The notes: generated by a model from the sequence alone, not told the origin. Shown: positions 1-12,019, numbered from the stretch's first letter. The stretch is 64,000 nucleotides of DNA from Liolophura sinensis (GCF_032854445.1 NC_088296.1:310001-374000); one strand, 5' to 3'. Numbers and translations are program-made.

Positions 1-2529
1 AAAAGCCAAAAGTGTCAAAATATATATCAAAAGACAGGTAATTTATCTGACAATTAACTTACAAAATATAGGACATACCTTTTAGCAACTTTGTGCAAAA
101 TTTGACTTAAAGTGATACAGGTGGGTAGCAAAGCGGAGTTTCAAAATTCCAGAAAAGTACATTTTGATCACCATCAAAGTAAACATATGCATCCAAATTG
201 ATATAGAAATGCTCATAGGCAGAGTTTCCATGGATAGGGCTAAAGAAAAGACTAGTATCCCTTTTACATAGTGATTCACATGATAAAACCCTTTAAAAGA
301 TCACCCACTCCACCTCCCCAACCCCCCCCCCACACTACCCCCCTTTCCCGTCTCCCCCATGGCTGCCATTGGTTGGCTGGCTTACCTCAACTCACAGTGC
401 AAAAGAATCCCACCACCTGTGTTGTTGCCTCAGACTAAATTAGTACTTTCCACATAACAAACACCAAAGTGTGACACTGGCATCTACAAGAGATAAGTAG
501 AGGGGAGAAATATGAATTTGCCACTTACAAAAATAAAGCCACACAGTACATGCACATTGGTCATTCAGACAGTCAGCAAGGCAACCCTCCCAAGACATGT
601 TGAAGGGACCCAAGAAGAGGGGAAAAGCTATACTTTTTAACCTGTAACAACACAGAAATCCTCAAATAATCAGTGAGAAATTACATCCGTAATCAGGTTC
701 CTCACTGGGTGTTCCTGGGTGGGCATGAGGAATGGACATTCAAACTGTCCGTACATATATGAGAAACCTGTGACGTTTCCCCGGTTGGGGGGGGGGGGGG
801 GGACTGGAGGGGTATGTGTCATGGTGTAGTACCGGACCAATGACGGGGATTCTAGGTCGGCCAAGGGAGTGGAAGACTGCATCCGAATGGTCAGGCCTTT
901 GAGGAAGCTGAACGGCTAGCAGACCCCACTCACCTAGGTAGATCCCAGTTCAATATATGCATAAACCAGGCAAAGTTCACTGACGCCATGTTTGGGAGAC
1001 AAGATCTAAAGAGGGAAACCAAGACAAAAGCTCAATAGGTATTAAACTAGGATGTGAAAGACATATGTAGCTGTCTAATTTCTAACTTGTGTGTGAGGAC
1101 ATTGGAAACATAAAAAAAATCCCAGTTGCCCAGGGAGGTGGATGCCACACTGGGCCAGATACTAAAACAAAAACTCCTTGAGATGTCGCAGGAACAGCGT
1201 ACTATGTTCTGGTGGAAAAACAGACACCTGGTGGGGCAGAGACTCATTTTCACAAGGGCAATATTCCAACAGATCACACTCACATGTATGCTAGAAACTT
1301 GAAATTGATCATTTTTGTTCCAACGCCACACATACTGTGTGAGTGCACATGTAACTTGTCAGAAAAATGAATATACACATGCAATGAAAACTACATGCCT
1401 ACAGTGGTTTATTTTTAAGTTTAAAGAGGAAAATTTACCTTGTCCACTTCAAGTCTATGCCCAAAACAGCAGACAGTGTTCCAGCAGAGATGCCTGTTTT
1501 TAATGTTTTGTGACCTGCAGGATGATTTGAAGCACATTTACCTAGTGTGTGGTGGCACACATGGGAGGAACCTGACTTGGTTTGTAAATTAAATGCACAC
1601 TGGCCCTCTCTACTACTCTAGCCAAGTAAATTAATCTGCTGATGTGTTTTTATCCACCTGTGTGAGGCTGGGCCCTTATATGTGATGCAAGGCCTTATTG
1701 ACCATCCTTAATCACACCACCCTATCTATCAGCCACATACTCCAATTTCACTCGCAGCACTCAAATATTGCATTATTTATCAAATGTCAGCCCCAAAAGA
1801 GACATTTTAAAAACCAGGAACAATGAAACATTGTCTGTGTTTGTTCCAGTCTGTTTATACTCTTGTACTACCCTTGACCACAGAGCGTTTTAGCCGATTT
1901 TTAGACAAAATGGATATGTGGGGAAAATATAGAATTAAAAAGCTTTAAAACTGCTCAATCAAGTTCCATGTCAATGCAAACCACATCGCAGATGTACCCA
2001 CCAAATATTATCAGGCTGCTGCCAAATCTGAGCACACAGTGACATATTACATGTTTTGGCACAAGTGGACAGATCAGGCCACAGACCCCAATTAGTTTTC
2101 CATAAGCGACAATGTTAACGTTTAGCGCTGTAGCTCAGTCCCAAACATTCCGAGGCCAATAAGCTTTGGTGCATACCTGGCCCAGCCTGAGAGAAAGAAG
2201 CTGTAAAAATCTTGACATAGGTTGACCGTCAAAATCTGGACCTTTACATGCCGGCAGCTGGGAGGGGTGCCTAACAGCGCCAAGGGGACGTCACTCGCAG
2301 CCTCATCACCACCTGTCTCCTTGTGTCCTCTCGCCCAGAATTTCAAACTTTCACCATTAAAACTCATACCTGCCCAAAGCTTAGACAATTTCCATCATTT
2401 TGATACCAAGCATGCACTTGTACACCAAAAACGGCAGGCTGGCAGCAAAAAAAGACCTTACACCCTAAAATACACAGAACTACAATCGTCCCTACTGAAA
2501 AACGCAAGTTGTAATGGGGGTCTGTGTCC
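1..2529. other. Single-copy left flank, no gene recognised
   Basis: This stretch has no counterpart elsewhere in the window, unlike almost everything after 2530. Open frames on both strands are short and show no recognisable domain, signal peptide or consistent splice-site context. It contains a pyrimidine-rich patch at about 301-360 with a run of ten C (322-331), and a run of sixteen G (787-802). A minus-strand donor-like site near 2175 is not connected to any convincing exon. I see nothing else here. Confidence 0.6.
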
Positions 2530-3120
2530 ATGTGACATCCCAACAATGGTTTGCACAGCTCGCCTTTAACTTTACATCCAAAATTTCAAACAAATCAGTT
2601 TCCTACAAAATGACCTCAAGAGACAGGTTCATATCATATGTAGGCGTTGTCACAAACAGAAAATATAACTGAGAACCGTTGGGTGGATTTTCTGAAACCA
2701 GTATAATGAGATTACATCTACAACAGTTGCCCACTGAATTCAAGCAGCATTACTCCCATGGAGTCTCCGGGGTGAAATTCGGCCTCTGGGCAACATTGTC
2801 GTCAAAAAGGCAACTAACCTAAAGCTCTCCCGTATGGACCCTGTAATTGTAATAGACCCATATCGTTAAAGAACCTGCTCCCTGGGTTGCGACCCTTAAT
2901 GGAAGAGAACGGGATCCCAGTATCTGAGGGCAGGCTGGATTTGCCAGATTTTCAATTCCAACATTGAACATGGCTGTTACAGAGATAGAGACAGGAGGTC
3001 GGATTGGCCCAGTTCGACCAACCCGATGGAGCAGATATGCCCAGAACTGAAATCTCAAGGGGTTGTAAATGTCAACTGATTCACAAAGCAAAAAACTGAC
3101 AGTAACAGCAAACACATTAA
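2530..3120 (-). repeat. Promoter-upstream paralogous block, core promoter missing
   Basis: This ~590 bp block is nearly identical to 32842-33430. It is also diverged-homologous to 26389-27000, 57003-57610 and 61547-62150; shared stretches include CTGGGTTGCGACCCTTA and TTGGAGCA(G)ATATGC. In the other copies the block lies immediately upstream, in minus-strand sense, of a TATA-like box and a splice donor. Here homology stops at 2530, so the core promoter and exon part are absent. Open frames across it are not conserved between paralogues, so I regard it as non-coding. Confidence 0.6.
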
Positions 3121-4982
3121 GTACATATTAACATTTAATAAACCTTGTGTTTCTCACTTGATCTCAGTTTGCCCGCACAGTGTTCAAGTACATTTTATCT
3201 GGTCCAAACATGTGCTACCATTTTGGTTCATTTTGATTGTTTTCCTTACCATATCAAAAACCATTAAGCGGCTCGTGTGTTCAACTTGTTCTAGCCACGA
3301 TGTTCCCATGTGCGGGAAAGGGACATGCGGGTTTGACAGTACTAAAGCAAACAAATGTTTCAATTGTGGCCTCTTCTGCGGTCTGCTCCCTATTTATATA
3401 AGTGATTCATGTCATTTGCCTATAAACTCAAAACAATGTTACTTTGCAGGTAGCACGTAGCCCCATCTGTTCCTCAGGTACTCTCCTGAAAACCTAATTT
3501 GCCAATGTGGTACTAGATTATCCACATCAAAAATTCCACAAAAAGGATCTAATCAGCATAGTAGTAAACCTAGTGGCGCTTCAGACCAGCTGAGGCCACC
3601 AGGTCCGGTGTGAATTGTCCCCTAAACTACTCTTACGGTTTGTTTGTAAACAGCGTTTGACAAGCTGGGTCGGAATGGCAAACTGTTGAGTATGGGGGAG
3701 AGAGAAATGATTACTAAACATCATTTCATACACCATGTAAATCAGAACTGGCAGGTATGGACTCTGGATAAAAATTGAAGTACCGCCAATCAAATAGCGC
3801 ATGCAGACCCTCACATGGTCTCTGTCTTGCCCATAAAGTCTTTGGAAAATGCCAAATGCTCTCTTAAAAGGTACGTGCTATATTTAACACCGCAAAGATC
3901 AGGAGGTTTGACTGTACAAGAGTTACCTGTATCTGACCAGTTTTATTACGTGTTAATGTTTTAACACTTTTTATAGGTATTAACATTCCCTCTCCTTTAA
4001 AACTGCTAACTTCTGTAAAACTCTGTTCTAACAGTTGGTTCAAGGTATTAATTAGCCAACTTTGTTATTGGAGTTGTGACGTGAACACTCCCACAAGCGG
4101 TAACACATGAACACTTCATAAAGTGGTCAGACACACTCTTATGTGCTGGGACATTTACAATGTTAAATGTAAGACTATAGTGTTTAGAGTGTGAACGTCC
4201 TTCCACCACCGTGGGCCGCCTTACCAGCTACATGTCTCCTCGATTCGAGGCACAGGATTTCTTAAAGGTTCATTACATACAGTAAGTCAACTGACCATGA
4301 GATGAGAGTGGGCATAGCTCATAAACAAAAGGCTCTAAGCCGACATTATCACTCTTTATAGTTGAACGAAAAGATAAATATGCAAAAAAAAAAATATATA
4401 TATATATATGGCAGAAAATGCGCCCGGGATATTTGTAGGATTAGAGCTTCCAGAGCCAAGTCGGTTCCTGGACACTCACCAGGTGTTGTACCGGATAATT
4501 GTGCTATAGCCAGCAGAGGAAATTATTTTGTTCATCACGCATTACACAAAATATGTCTCAGACAAGTCTGTCTATAACGTGTAAACCTCCTGGAGCATAC
4601 CTTGCGCCTTTTCATCACTGAAAACTGTTGACTGCTTCTTTTGTATGATTCTTTTCTAATTTTATACATCACTTACTTTCTTAGTTCTTTGTTTGTGTTA
4701 AGCATCGTTATGTGAACTGGATTTGTCATTATTGACTTGGAACATCCATACTGGTTATGACTGGTATACGACTTTGTTTCTATGTTTCCACGCATGGATA
4801 CAGTCAGCAAACTTTATGAATATTTATAAATAAACAAATAAAAAGGACTCAACTCTTTCTTCTGCTGGTTTCATATTTTAAATTTATTTCCCAGAAATCA
4901 CATAAAAAGAGTCCCCGGTTGTGTGAAATACGCCGGGCTTGTTAACATGCAGGAGTTCTGCTAATGTAGATTCCCATCACAG
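3121..4982. other. Non-coding stretch, no gene recognised (unit A)
   Basis: The counterpart in unit B is about 33431-35296. Frames open in this copy are interrupted in the other (the plus-strand frame from 3158 is cut by a stop in unit B), which argues against coding function. The stretch contains an AT dinucleotide run near 4395-4410. A short plus-strand frame after it (about 4411-4506) is treated under findings. Confidence 0.5.
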
Positions 4983-5168
4983 ATGCTAAGAGGTTTCGTC
5001 ATCCTTGAATGTTTCATCATCTCGCGAGCTTACTTCAGCCAGAACTACCGGGGCCAAGGGGGATCAGGAACCCTCGAATGTTGCACCAGGACAGACGACC
5101 CCTACAGGGAGTGTGTAGCGATGTCCATGAGCATAAACTCAGAAATGTCATACATTATGGACAAATAA
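4983..5168 (+). CDS. Possible terminal exon, unknown product (unit A)
   Basis: I do not recognise this. A 61-codon frame starts with ATG directly after a good acceptor context (TTCCCATCACAG) and ends in TAA. The 3' half is cysteine-containing (GTLECCTRTDDPYREC). The partner frame at 35297-35482 has the same length, no gaps, and about six substitutions, so it has stayed open since duplication. No upstream exon or donor could be tied to it and no family is recognised. It could equally be a chance frame. Confidence 0.22.
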   Translation: MLRGFVILECFIISRAYFSQNYRGQGGSGTLECCTRTDDPYRECVAMSMSINSEMSYIMDK

Positions 5169-5469
5169 GATTTTGATTTAAAAGCAGTTTTATTAACAGC
5201 CAATGAGAAAAGCCAATCCGAACAGCTATGATACTTGGGCAGCGTTGGCGGTGATGGGGGACTGGCCGTATATAACGATCATGTCAAGCGTGTGTGCTAT
5301 AGCACGATCTAACCAGGACGACACAAGCAAGGCTTTGGGTGATGATGTTCAACGGTTGGTGACTCAGCGCATGCGCCTGTAAAACTCACATCACATTGAG
5401 CCAAAAACAATGGTACGTATAATAAGGTCTATGAGCTTCAAACATATTTACCATATTCAACAATTAAGA

Positions 5470-5610
5470 TTATAGTTTTATCTGAATGACGCCTTTAATC
5501 ATGTCCTCTGCCTTCTCAGCGATCATGACGGTCGCAGCGTTGGTGTTTCTGGACGTGATTTCCGGTATCACAGAAGCGACGGCACAGGCAGACGACCGAT
5601 CCCTTTTACC
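5470..5610 (-). CDS. Candidate 3' terminal exon, unknown protein (unit A)
   Basis: On the minus strand a strong acceptor (TTTGTGTTTCAG) is followed by 46 open codons and TAA. The peptide is soluble and helix-like, containing SVIPEITSRNTNAATVMIAE followed by KAEDMIKG, and ends in QIKL. The unit-B equivalent (35784-35924) is in the same frame with only two residue differences seen (A to P, V to I). This is better conservation than surrounding frames show. The upstream exons should lie at higher coordinates, but I could not identify them. The real gene body may be lost or outside recognition. I do not name a function. Confidence 0.35.
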   Translation of the reverse strand, partial: GKRDRSSACAVASVIPEITSRNTNAATVMIAEKAEDMIKGVIQIKL

Positions 5611-6990
5611 CTGAAACACAAACCAAAACTAAGATATATTTCACAAGCAGGCGATGTTATCTGAATAGTGTATATTACAGCGCCCCCAGTAAACCAACCC
5701 CGAAACTATCGCAATCTCCTGAGAGAGAATGACGTAATAAATGTTTGGTGTGACTATCTGGTTATTGTGATATCGTAGCTGTAAGACGCGATGGAAAGCA
5801 AATTCCAGCAGGCTCCTTGGACCGAGGTTGTAAACAAAAACCGGTGCAGGGCAAAAGCAGCCATATCTTTGGCTGCTAGCAGAGGGTCAGTAGATAAGAA
5901 CACATTATCAGTTTTGTGTCTTGATTAATAATAGTCATGTTTGTTCAAGTCATCGGTTAGCAGAAGATTCAAACTCTACACTGTATAGGGAATGACGTCA
6001 TGACTGGTTGGCAAGGACACCATGGATCTAATGTTTGTTATAATGTAGAAAGATCTCGTCTTAATTCACCGTCGGTACCGAGTGACAACTGTGGAGTTGC
6101 TCCCGCTTTTCAATCCCTTACACCGTCCCACAAGTTTCCAGTACTTATTTTGAAACCAGTTCATCATATTTAATGGGGAGATTCTTTATGTCCGTATCAA
6201 GACGGCCTAAAGCTGTGAACTCATTTGCTCTGTCCCCTAATACGTCACAATTATCGGTGACGTGTGATCATAAAACATATATGAAGTACACACTCACAGC
6301 AGCGTCAGAAGAAACGGTAGCGCTCAACTGTCATTTGAACCTTCTGCGCAGCTCGTTCGCCGATTAAATGAATAATTATGGCTTAACGCCACATCGGCAA
6401 TATATTTCGAACTGTTTTTTTTTTTTTTTTTCAAAACGGTTCATCATGTTGAGTTTGAAATCACTGTGGTAAAGTGGCCAAAGGCGGTTTTTTACCTTTC
6501 TGGGTTAAGTAAGTAACTCAGATAAATTGTCCATAGCTCTATTTTACCTTTCTTGGTTTAAACAACTGCAACAAGGTACATTGACCAAACGCCTTATTTC
6601 ACAGGCTATGTGTGACCATTTGTCAACTACCATGTTGTTGAATGAAGGAAAGTTTAAGGATTCATATGAATTGTTGGATTTTAATTTGACTATTGTTGAA
6701 CACCACATTTAACTACCATCCACCTACATGACGGCAGTTAAGTTTGTAGAACGAGCAAGTACGATATCTAGCCCTTTAAGACACACCACATGAGAATTAG
6801 AAATGCCGATGAAAGCTGTGTCCAAAATGTCGATTGTAGGCAAAACTACTGTGATTTTACACGGAACACTGGTGTATAGGAACGGGAAGGTGTAATAGAA
6901 TACAGTATGACCAGATGACTGTGTTAGTTTTAACTCGTATTAACCTATGTGCACAGATATAGCGCAAGTCTGATCAAATCAAGTCCCAGG
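5611..6990. other. Non-coding stretch with LINE 3'-end scrap
   Basis: No gene is recognised. A minus-strand frame near 5750-5930 looks protein-like but ends in TAG in unit A, where unit B continues, so it is not conserved. At about 6366-6406 a short piece (TTATGGCTTAACGCCACATC) matches the 3' end of the LINE at 8066, and is followed by a T-run at 6415-6431. Confidence 0.45.
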
Positions 6991-7005
6991 ATTATATTCA
7001 GATAT

Positions 7006-7202
7006 GGGGCCTCCGATCAGTTGGTTAGCGCGCTAGAGCAGCGTAATGACCGAGTAGCCTCTCGCCAATGCGGTCGCTGTGAGTTTAAGTTCAGCTCATG
7101 CTGGCTGGCTCTCCGGCCGTAGGAGGGAAGGTCTGTGAATTTCCCCCGGGCTCCACCCGGCTTCCTCCATAAGGCTTGCCGCCGTCGTAAAAGTGAAATA
7201 AA
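7006..7202 (+). mobile_element. tRNA-derived SINE with target-site duplication
   Basis: The element begins GGGGCCTCC and carries an A-box-like segment (CAGTTGGTTAGCGCG) and a B-box-like segment (GAGTTTAAGTTC). It ends with the family tail AAGTGAAATA. It is flanked by the 10-bp direct repeat TATATTCAGA at 6993-7002 and 7203-7212, a target-site duplication. The unit-B copy (37331-37428) has lost its 3' half. Confidence 0.8.
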
Positions 7203-8065
7203 TATATTCAGACAGACCCGATTTTTGCTGCCTGAGAGCGAATGCTTCTGAGGCACGAACTATTGGATCAGGCTAAAAGGCTTCTGATCAATGTCCCGCA
7301 CTACGCCGGAATTTGCACATCCGGGAACTCTCCGACGTCATTTTCCGCCTCAAGCAGCAGAACGGTCCGTGCCTCGTTTTCAGAGAATCGATTGGCCAGA
7401 ACGGTGAATATTAACGCTACCATTAAGCATATGTTTTATCGGCACGTGGCGATTTGCGACCACAGCCCTTCTTTGCGACTACTTGTTACTAATACGACAC
7501 TTACGACACTTTACATGAGAAAGTTTTTTTCATACCAGGGGAGACTAAGTTTGCAGCACGAGTTGGAGAACTAAGAGGAATGTACTCAGTGGTTTTAGAA
7601 TACTTTGGAAAATTGACTAACTTAATTTACTTGTAAACCATATGTGTGACATTCATCTAGATATCAGAATTTAGTCCAGTACCTAGACCCTTGTTACCTC
7701 CCCTGCTCCAACAATATAATGTCCAGTATTGACTACCTGCATTCCACAACTTGCAACTAGAGATATTTTCTAGGCAGTGGCGCTATATTCAAAATTTAAG
7801 GCATCTAGGACAGCGCAATCGCTTGGGAATATTCCTGTCAGAAGCAATACTGTGCTAAGACAACACATGTGCTCGCATCGTTTTCGCTGTGGGTAAATCC
7901 CGTCTAGGGTTGACACGAGACTTATATGTAGGCCTACGTGGACATGGTCGGCAACACAACTATGACAACCCCATGAAATGTTATTGAAGATATTTTCCTT
8001 CTTTGGGTAGGAAATAATTCCCAAAATGAGAGATTGTCCGTGTCCCTTTGGCAAATTAATACAGA

Positions 8066-10580
8066 ATGAAAGAATGAATGCATGAATGATTATGGCTTAA
8101 CGCCACATCGGCAATATCTTAGCCATATCGCGGCCAGAACAACTTAAAAACACGAGGCGGTGCAGCTTTTAGATATATATAGTAGTGAAAACATCAAACA
8201 TGAAAGAAAAATGTTTGGACATGTTTAAAATCAGATAAGGGCAGCTTTCGCCACCCTGTCTGCCTTGTTTTCTATGTATGGGTAATATTTCAAGGATCAG
8301 CTGGTTTTTAAATTTATTATTCCAAATTGTCCTCTGGGCACGCTCATAAGAAACATATGATAAGGCCAGGAGTATAACCCCTGCCTCTGCAGAAGATTAA
8401 AGACGAGGATGGAAGACGAAGAGAAGCAACTCGCTGCTCTAACACAGCTGCAGCCGCAACCCCGTCCCCATCCTTTGACCCATCAGTATATATAAATTTA
8501 CAATCTGAATGTTTAGCCTTAATGTCAGCAAAAGTTTTCAAAAATTATCACAGGAATTGTATGTGATTGTTTCATGTTTTCGTAGATCAAACATTAATTT
8601 GGGATGTGAAAGAAGCCATGCCCTTAAACTCACTACCGGTGAAGCTATAAAAGCACCAAGGCTGAGCCTATAACTTTGGTGGTGGACAGGATCCATCATT
8701 TTTATATACGACTTCCTAGCAGAACTTTTTTAGACCTCACCACAGTCTAATTTAGACCTCACCATAGAACGATAAAAATTTAATAAAATAAATCTTCAGC
8801 ACTCCACTCGGTGCTAGACACGACCTTGATTATATCGAGAGCCTTTGTACATTTAGCTTTAAGTATTTTTATATTTATTTATTTATTTGATTGGTGTTTT
8901 AAGCCTTACTGAAGAATATTTCACCAATACGACGGCGGTCATCATTATGGTTGGTGGAAACCGGGCAAAACCCGGGGAAACCCACAGCCATCCGCAGGTT
9001 AAGTATTTTTATATGTGGTCTCCAAGATAATTTATTATCCAATATTATACTCCAAAATTTACTTTCACCAACAATTTTAATCTGTTTACCACAAAATTTA
9101 GATCGGGTTCAAGATGAAATTTCCGTTTGTTACAAAAATGCATACCAACAATTTTAATCTAAAACCGTTTTCAATTGGCCATTTCTCGATTTTATTCAGA
9201 CAAAGCCGCAACTGACGTTCAATATTATTCATATTTTTGCTCGGTAGCATATAAGGAAGTCATCAACATATAAACAACACTCTGTGCCCGATGTTAAGAT
9301 TTTTCCTAAGTTATTTATTTTTATGCTAAACAGAGCTGGTGATAAAATACTGCCCTGGGGTACATCATTTCCTGCTTATTCGAGTCGGAAAGAGCAGACC
9401 CACCCGAACCTTTAACTGACGATCAGATAAAATTTCAGATATGAACATCGGTTATCGACATTTAAGGCCCTTATCAGCAAGGTCTTTTAAAATACCATAT
9501 TTCCATCTGGTGTCGTAGGCCTTATTCAAGGTCGGAAAATATCGACACCACATGTTCATTATTGATAAAACCACGAAAAAAAGGTTTCGAATCGAACAAG
9601 GTGATCCATACTAGATCTACCTTGCCGAAAACCACACTGTATATTAGATATTAAATTGTTGGTTTCAAGAAACCAAACAAGTCTATCATTAATCATCCGT
9701 TCCATAGTCTTACAGACACAGCTGGTAAGAGGTATGGGACGGTAATTAGACGGATCAGTCTGATCATTACCCGGTTTGGGAACCGGGATAATACACGCCT
9801 CCCTCCATGGGGATAGAAAATTACCAGCTATCCAAATATCATAAGACAGCCCAAGAGAGTCTCAAGTGGATTAGGCGGTAAATGGTTCAGAAACTTATAA
9901 TATACGTTATTAGGGCCACATACAGTATCGTGTGCCAATAATGCAATTTTAAATTCAGCGACGATTATAATTTCTAAATTTTTAGCAGAAATTTTCTCCT
10001 TCTGGTTTTTAATATGCCGGAATTCTGAAGTATAATTCTCAGAAGATTTGTTGGAAATTGTCCCTGCTAATTTATTTGCTATAACAGATGGAAAGGTTAA
10101 TATATTATCTTCATCTTTTATAAGTTGGAGTTTTGCTTTATTATGTTTGCCCTTAAGTTTCTGAACCTTGTTCCAGACCTTACACATGGGTGTTTTTGAC
10201 GTAATGTCCGAAAGAAAGTTCCGCCAGAAAGATCGTCTCTTGGACTTGAGGAATCGACGAGCTCTAGCTCTTAAACAACGAGCCTGGTTTAAATTATTAT
10301 CAGTAGAACAACGATTAAATCTGTGCTCAGCCTTTTTCCGGCCCTTGATGGCTCTGCGACATTCATTGTCGCACGAGGGTTTACTTTTGGACTTGGATTT
10401 GTCGAGGTCTTAGATATACTTCTATCGGCAGCTCATAAAACAAGCTCATTAAATTGTATGGTAGGGTCATCTGCTGCACTGAGAATCTCTGGAGTGATAT
10501 TAGCCTCGCAGATCATGTCAAAATGTGATCCAATCCGCTTTATCGAACGTCCTTCTATCTACGTGTTCTAAAGAAGTAGA
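8066..10580 (-). mobile_element. Degraded Jockey-like LINE, minus strand (unit A)
   Basis: Minus-strand frames read in order as parts of one non-LTR retrotransposon ORF2. An endonuclease-RT linker lies at about 10400-9830. RT segments follow (NDRLVWFLETNN and GFRQGRST-like in the better unit-B copy), with the catalytic YVDD at 9259-9270. An RNase H segment with FIYTDGSKDGD lies at 8344-8541. The 3' end (GGCGTTAAGCCATAATCATTCAT on the minus strand) is near 8066-8100. Frames are broken by many shifts and stops, so the element is dead. A truncated SINE is inserted at 8875-8998. Jockey-clade assignment is from memory of family motifs. Confidence 0.8.
8875..8998 (-). mobile_element. Truncated SINE inserted in LINE, with TSD
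   Basis: A 3' SINE fragment in minus orientation (TTGATTGGTGTTTTAAGCC then AATATTTCACCAATACGACG) is flanked by the 16-bp direct repeat TTAAGTATTTTTATAT at 8859-8874 and 8999-9014. The unit-B equivalent lies at 38215-38329 in the same site, so the insertion predates the 30-kb duplication. Confidence 0.8.
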
Positions 10581-10763
10581 AGTGATATGTTTTAGGATAA
10601 GAGGAAAATGGTCGCTACCACGAAGCTCACTAGCACTTTCCAAGAAAAATCAAGGAAAAGTGATTAAATTAATTAAAGGAGGTAATATAATTAATTGCAC
10701 GCTATTCGCCCTGTCATTGGCTATAATTCTTATACACATGGTAAGTTTCGTAGAGATCAAGTA

Positions 10764-11215
10764 GTTTTAACCAGATGCCGTATTGGACCTTCTCGTTTGA
10801 CACACTCAGTTATATTCTTGATAGGACTAGTGCTCCCGAGTGTTTTGATGTGATGCTCAATACGGCATAAAACATATCTTAGTTGACTGTGTAGACTTAG
10901 CTCATGTTCGGGAAAAGTTCTGCACAGTCAACACTATATTCGATTTATTTGACATCAATGAGGGTGATGCTACCATTAAATATTTCAAAGCCATTGGCCT
11001 ATATCGCAAAATATATTTTTTTATTCCAAAACATCTTGTGGTTTCCCAGTTTTAACGAGGTTTGGTTCTTTTTAACTCCTTTTAATCATGTTGATGTTTT
11101 TGTTTCGATTTTGAATCTTCCCATAATTTTGAAAACCATTCATTGCCTCCGAGAGTAAACATGTTATCGCCATGGTATTTCTAAAATATTACAGAAGTGC
11201 CGTTAAGTAATAATC
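10764..11215 (+). mobile_element. LINE 3'-end fragment, plus strand (unit A)
   Basis: In plus orientation this piece conceptually resembles the C-terminus of a Jockey-like ORF2. It holds pieces corresponding to LTRCRIGPSRLTHS and FKAIGLYRKIYFF. It ends with a 3' tail of the form GCCGTTAAGTAATAATCACT followed by CATTCATTT. This tail matches, in opposite orientation, the 3' end of the element at 8066, so it is a second, independent insertion of the same family. Frameshifts are frequent. Confidence 0.65.
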
Positions 11216-11454
11216 ACTCCCTCATTCATTTAGTGTGGTCTTTTTGTAATAATAGAAAACGCTCCGTTGTTGACACTATAAACCCTCACAGTTAACATCA
11301 TACCCCCGCGTAGCAAAAATCATAGTCTTACAAAGACACCAAAAACCTCTTCAAAAATCACCAGCCCTCCTTTCCCCCACCCCCACCACAACCCCCTCCC
11401 CACCCCGTACACATCACACATCCTTTTTATAAATAATCCCATTGGTACTGGTAA

Positions 11455-11950
11455 AATGTGCACAAATGGTGATAGTACAAATTGCGCTAACGTGATTGCG
11501 CATTTTGTACCAAACTTGTTCTTAAATGAATTAAGCGTCATTGATACCATTCATGACATCTGTCAGGTTAGCTTTGTTCACCATAAGATGGAATTTTCCA
11601 GTGTCTTCTTCAATGAAATAAGTTATCAAGAAAACACACCCTGAGAGTTGCAATTTGTAATAATTTATTACTAAAAAGTTTCAAATTTTAATAATTCTTA
11701 GAAATTGCTTTTTCTTACAAATTGCGTTAATGTCTGAAACGCAATTTGTAACAACGGAATATGTAACAATTATTCCTAAAGGAAGTTATCTATTACTAAA
11801 GGAAGTTATCGTCACTACTCTCAGTCATGATATCTGTCAGGATAGGCTTGGTCATCTTTAGGTTTTCCAGTGTCTTCTTGAAACAAATAAGTTATTATAA
11901 AAACCCACACTAGGAGTTGCAATTTGTAATAATTTATTATTAAATTAAAA
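11455..11950 (+). repeat. Diverged two-unit tandem repeat (~250 bp)
   Basis: Two neighbouring segments share TCATGA(C/T)ATCTGTCAGG, TTCCAGTGTCTTCTT, AATAAGTTAT and GTTGCAATTTGTAATAATTTA in the same order, about 250 bp apart. Both units persist in unit B at about 40770-41235. No coding signal is seen. Confidence 0.55.
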
Positions 11951-12019
11951 TTTAAATGACTTATACAGAAGAAAGCAGATAGGGAAACCAGGAATAAGAT
12001 GGAGAAAAAATAAAGTGCA

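Noticed and set aside
1047..1331. 94-codon minus frame in the left flank
   Set aside because: No domain, no partner copy to test conservation, and no splice context.
2819..3115. 98-residue minus frame starting MFAVTVSFLLCES
   Set aside because: It lies in the promoter-upstream block. Diverged paralogues at 26.7 and 61.9 kb do not preserve the frame, sharing only a few residues by sequence identity.
3158..3460. 100-codon plus frame
   Set aside because: Interrupted by a TGA in unit B and lacks any splice or domain support.
8344..8541. Stand-alone RNase H gene (TDGSKDGDG)
   Set aside because: It is the C-terminal part of a broken LINE ORF2 and is missing in unit B.
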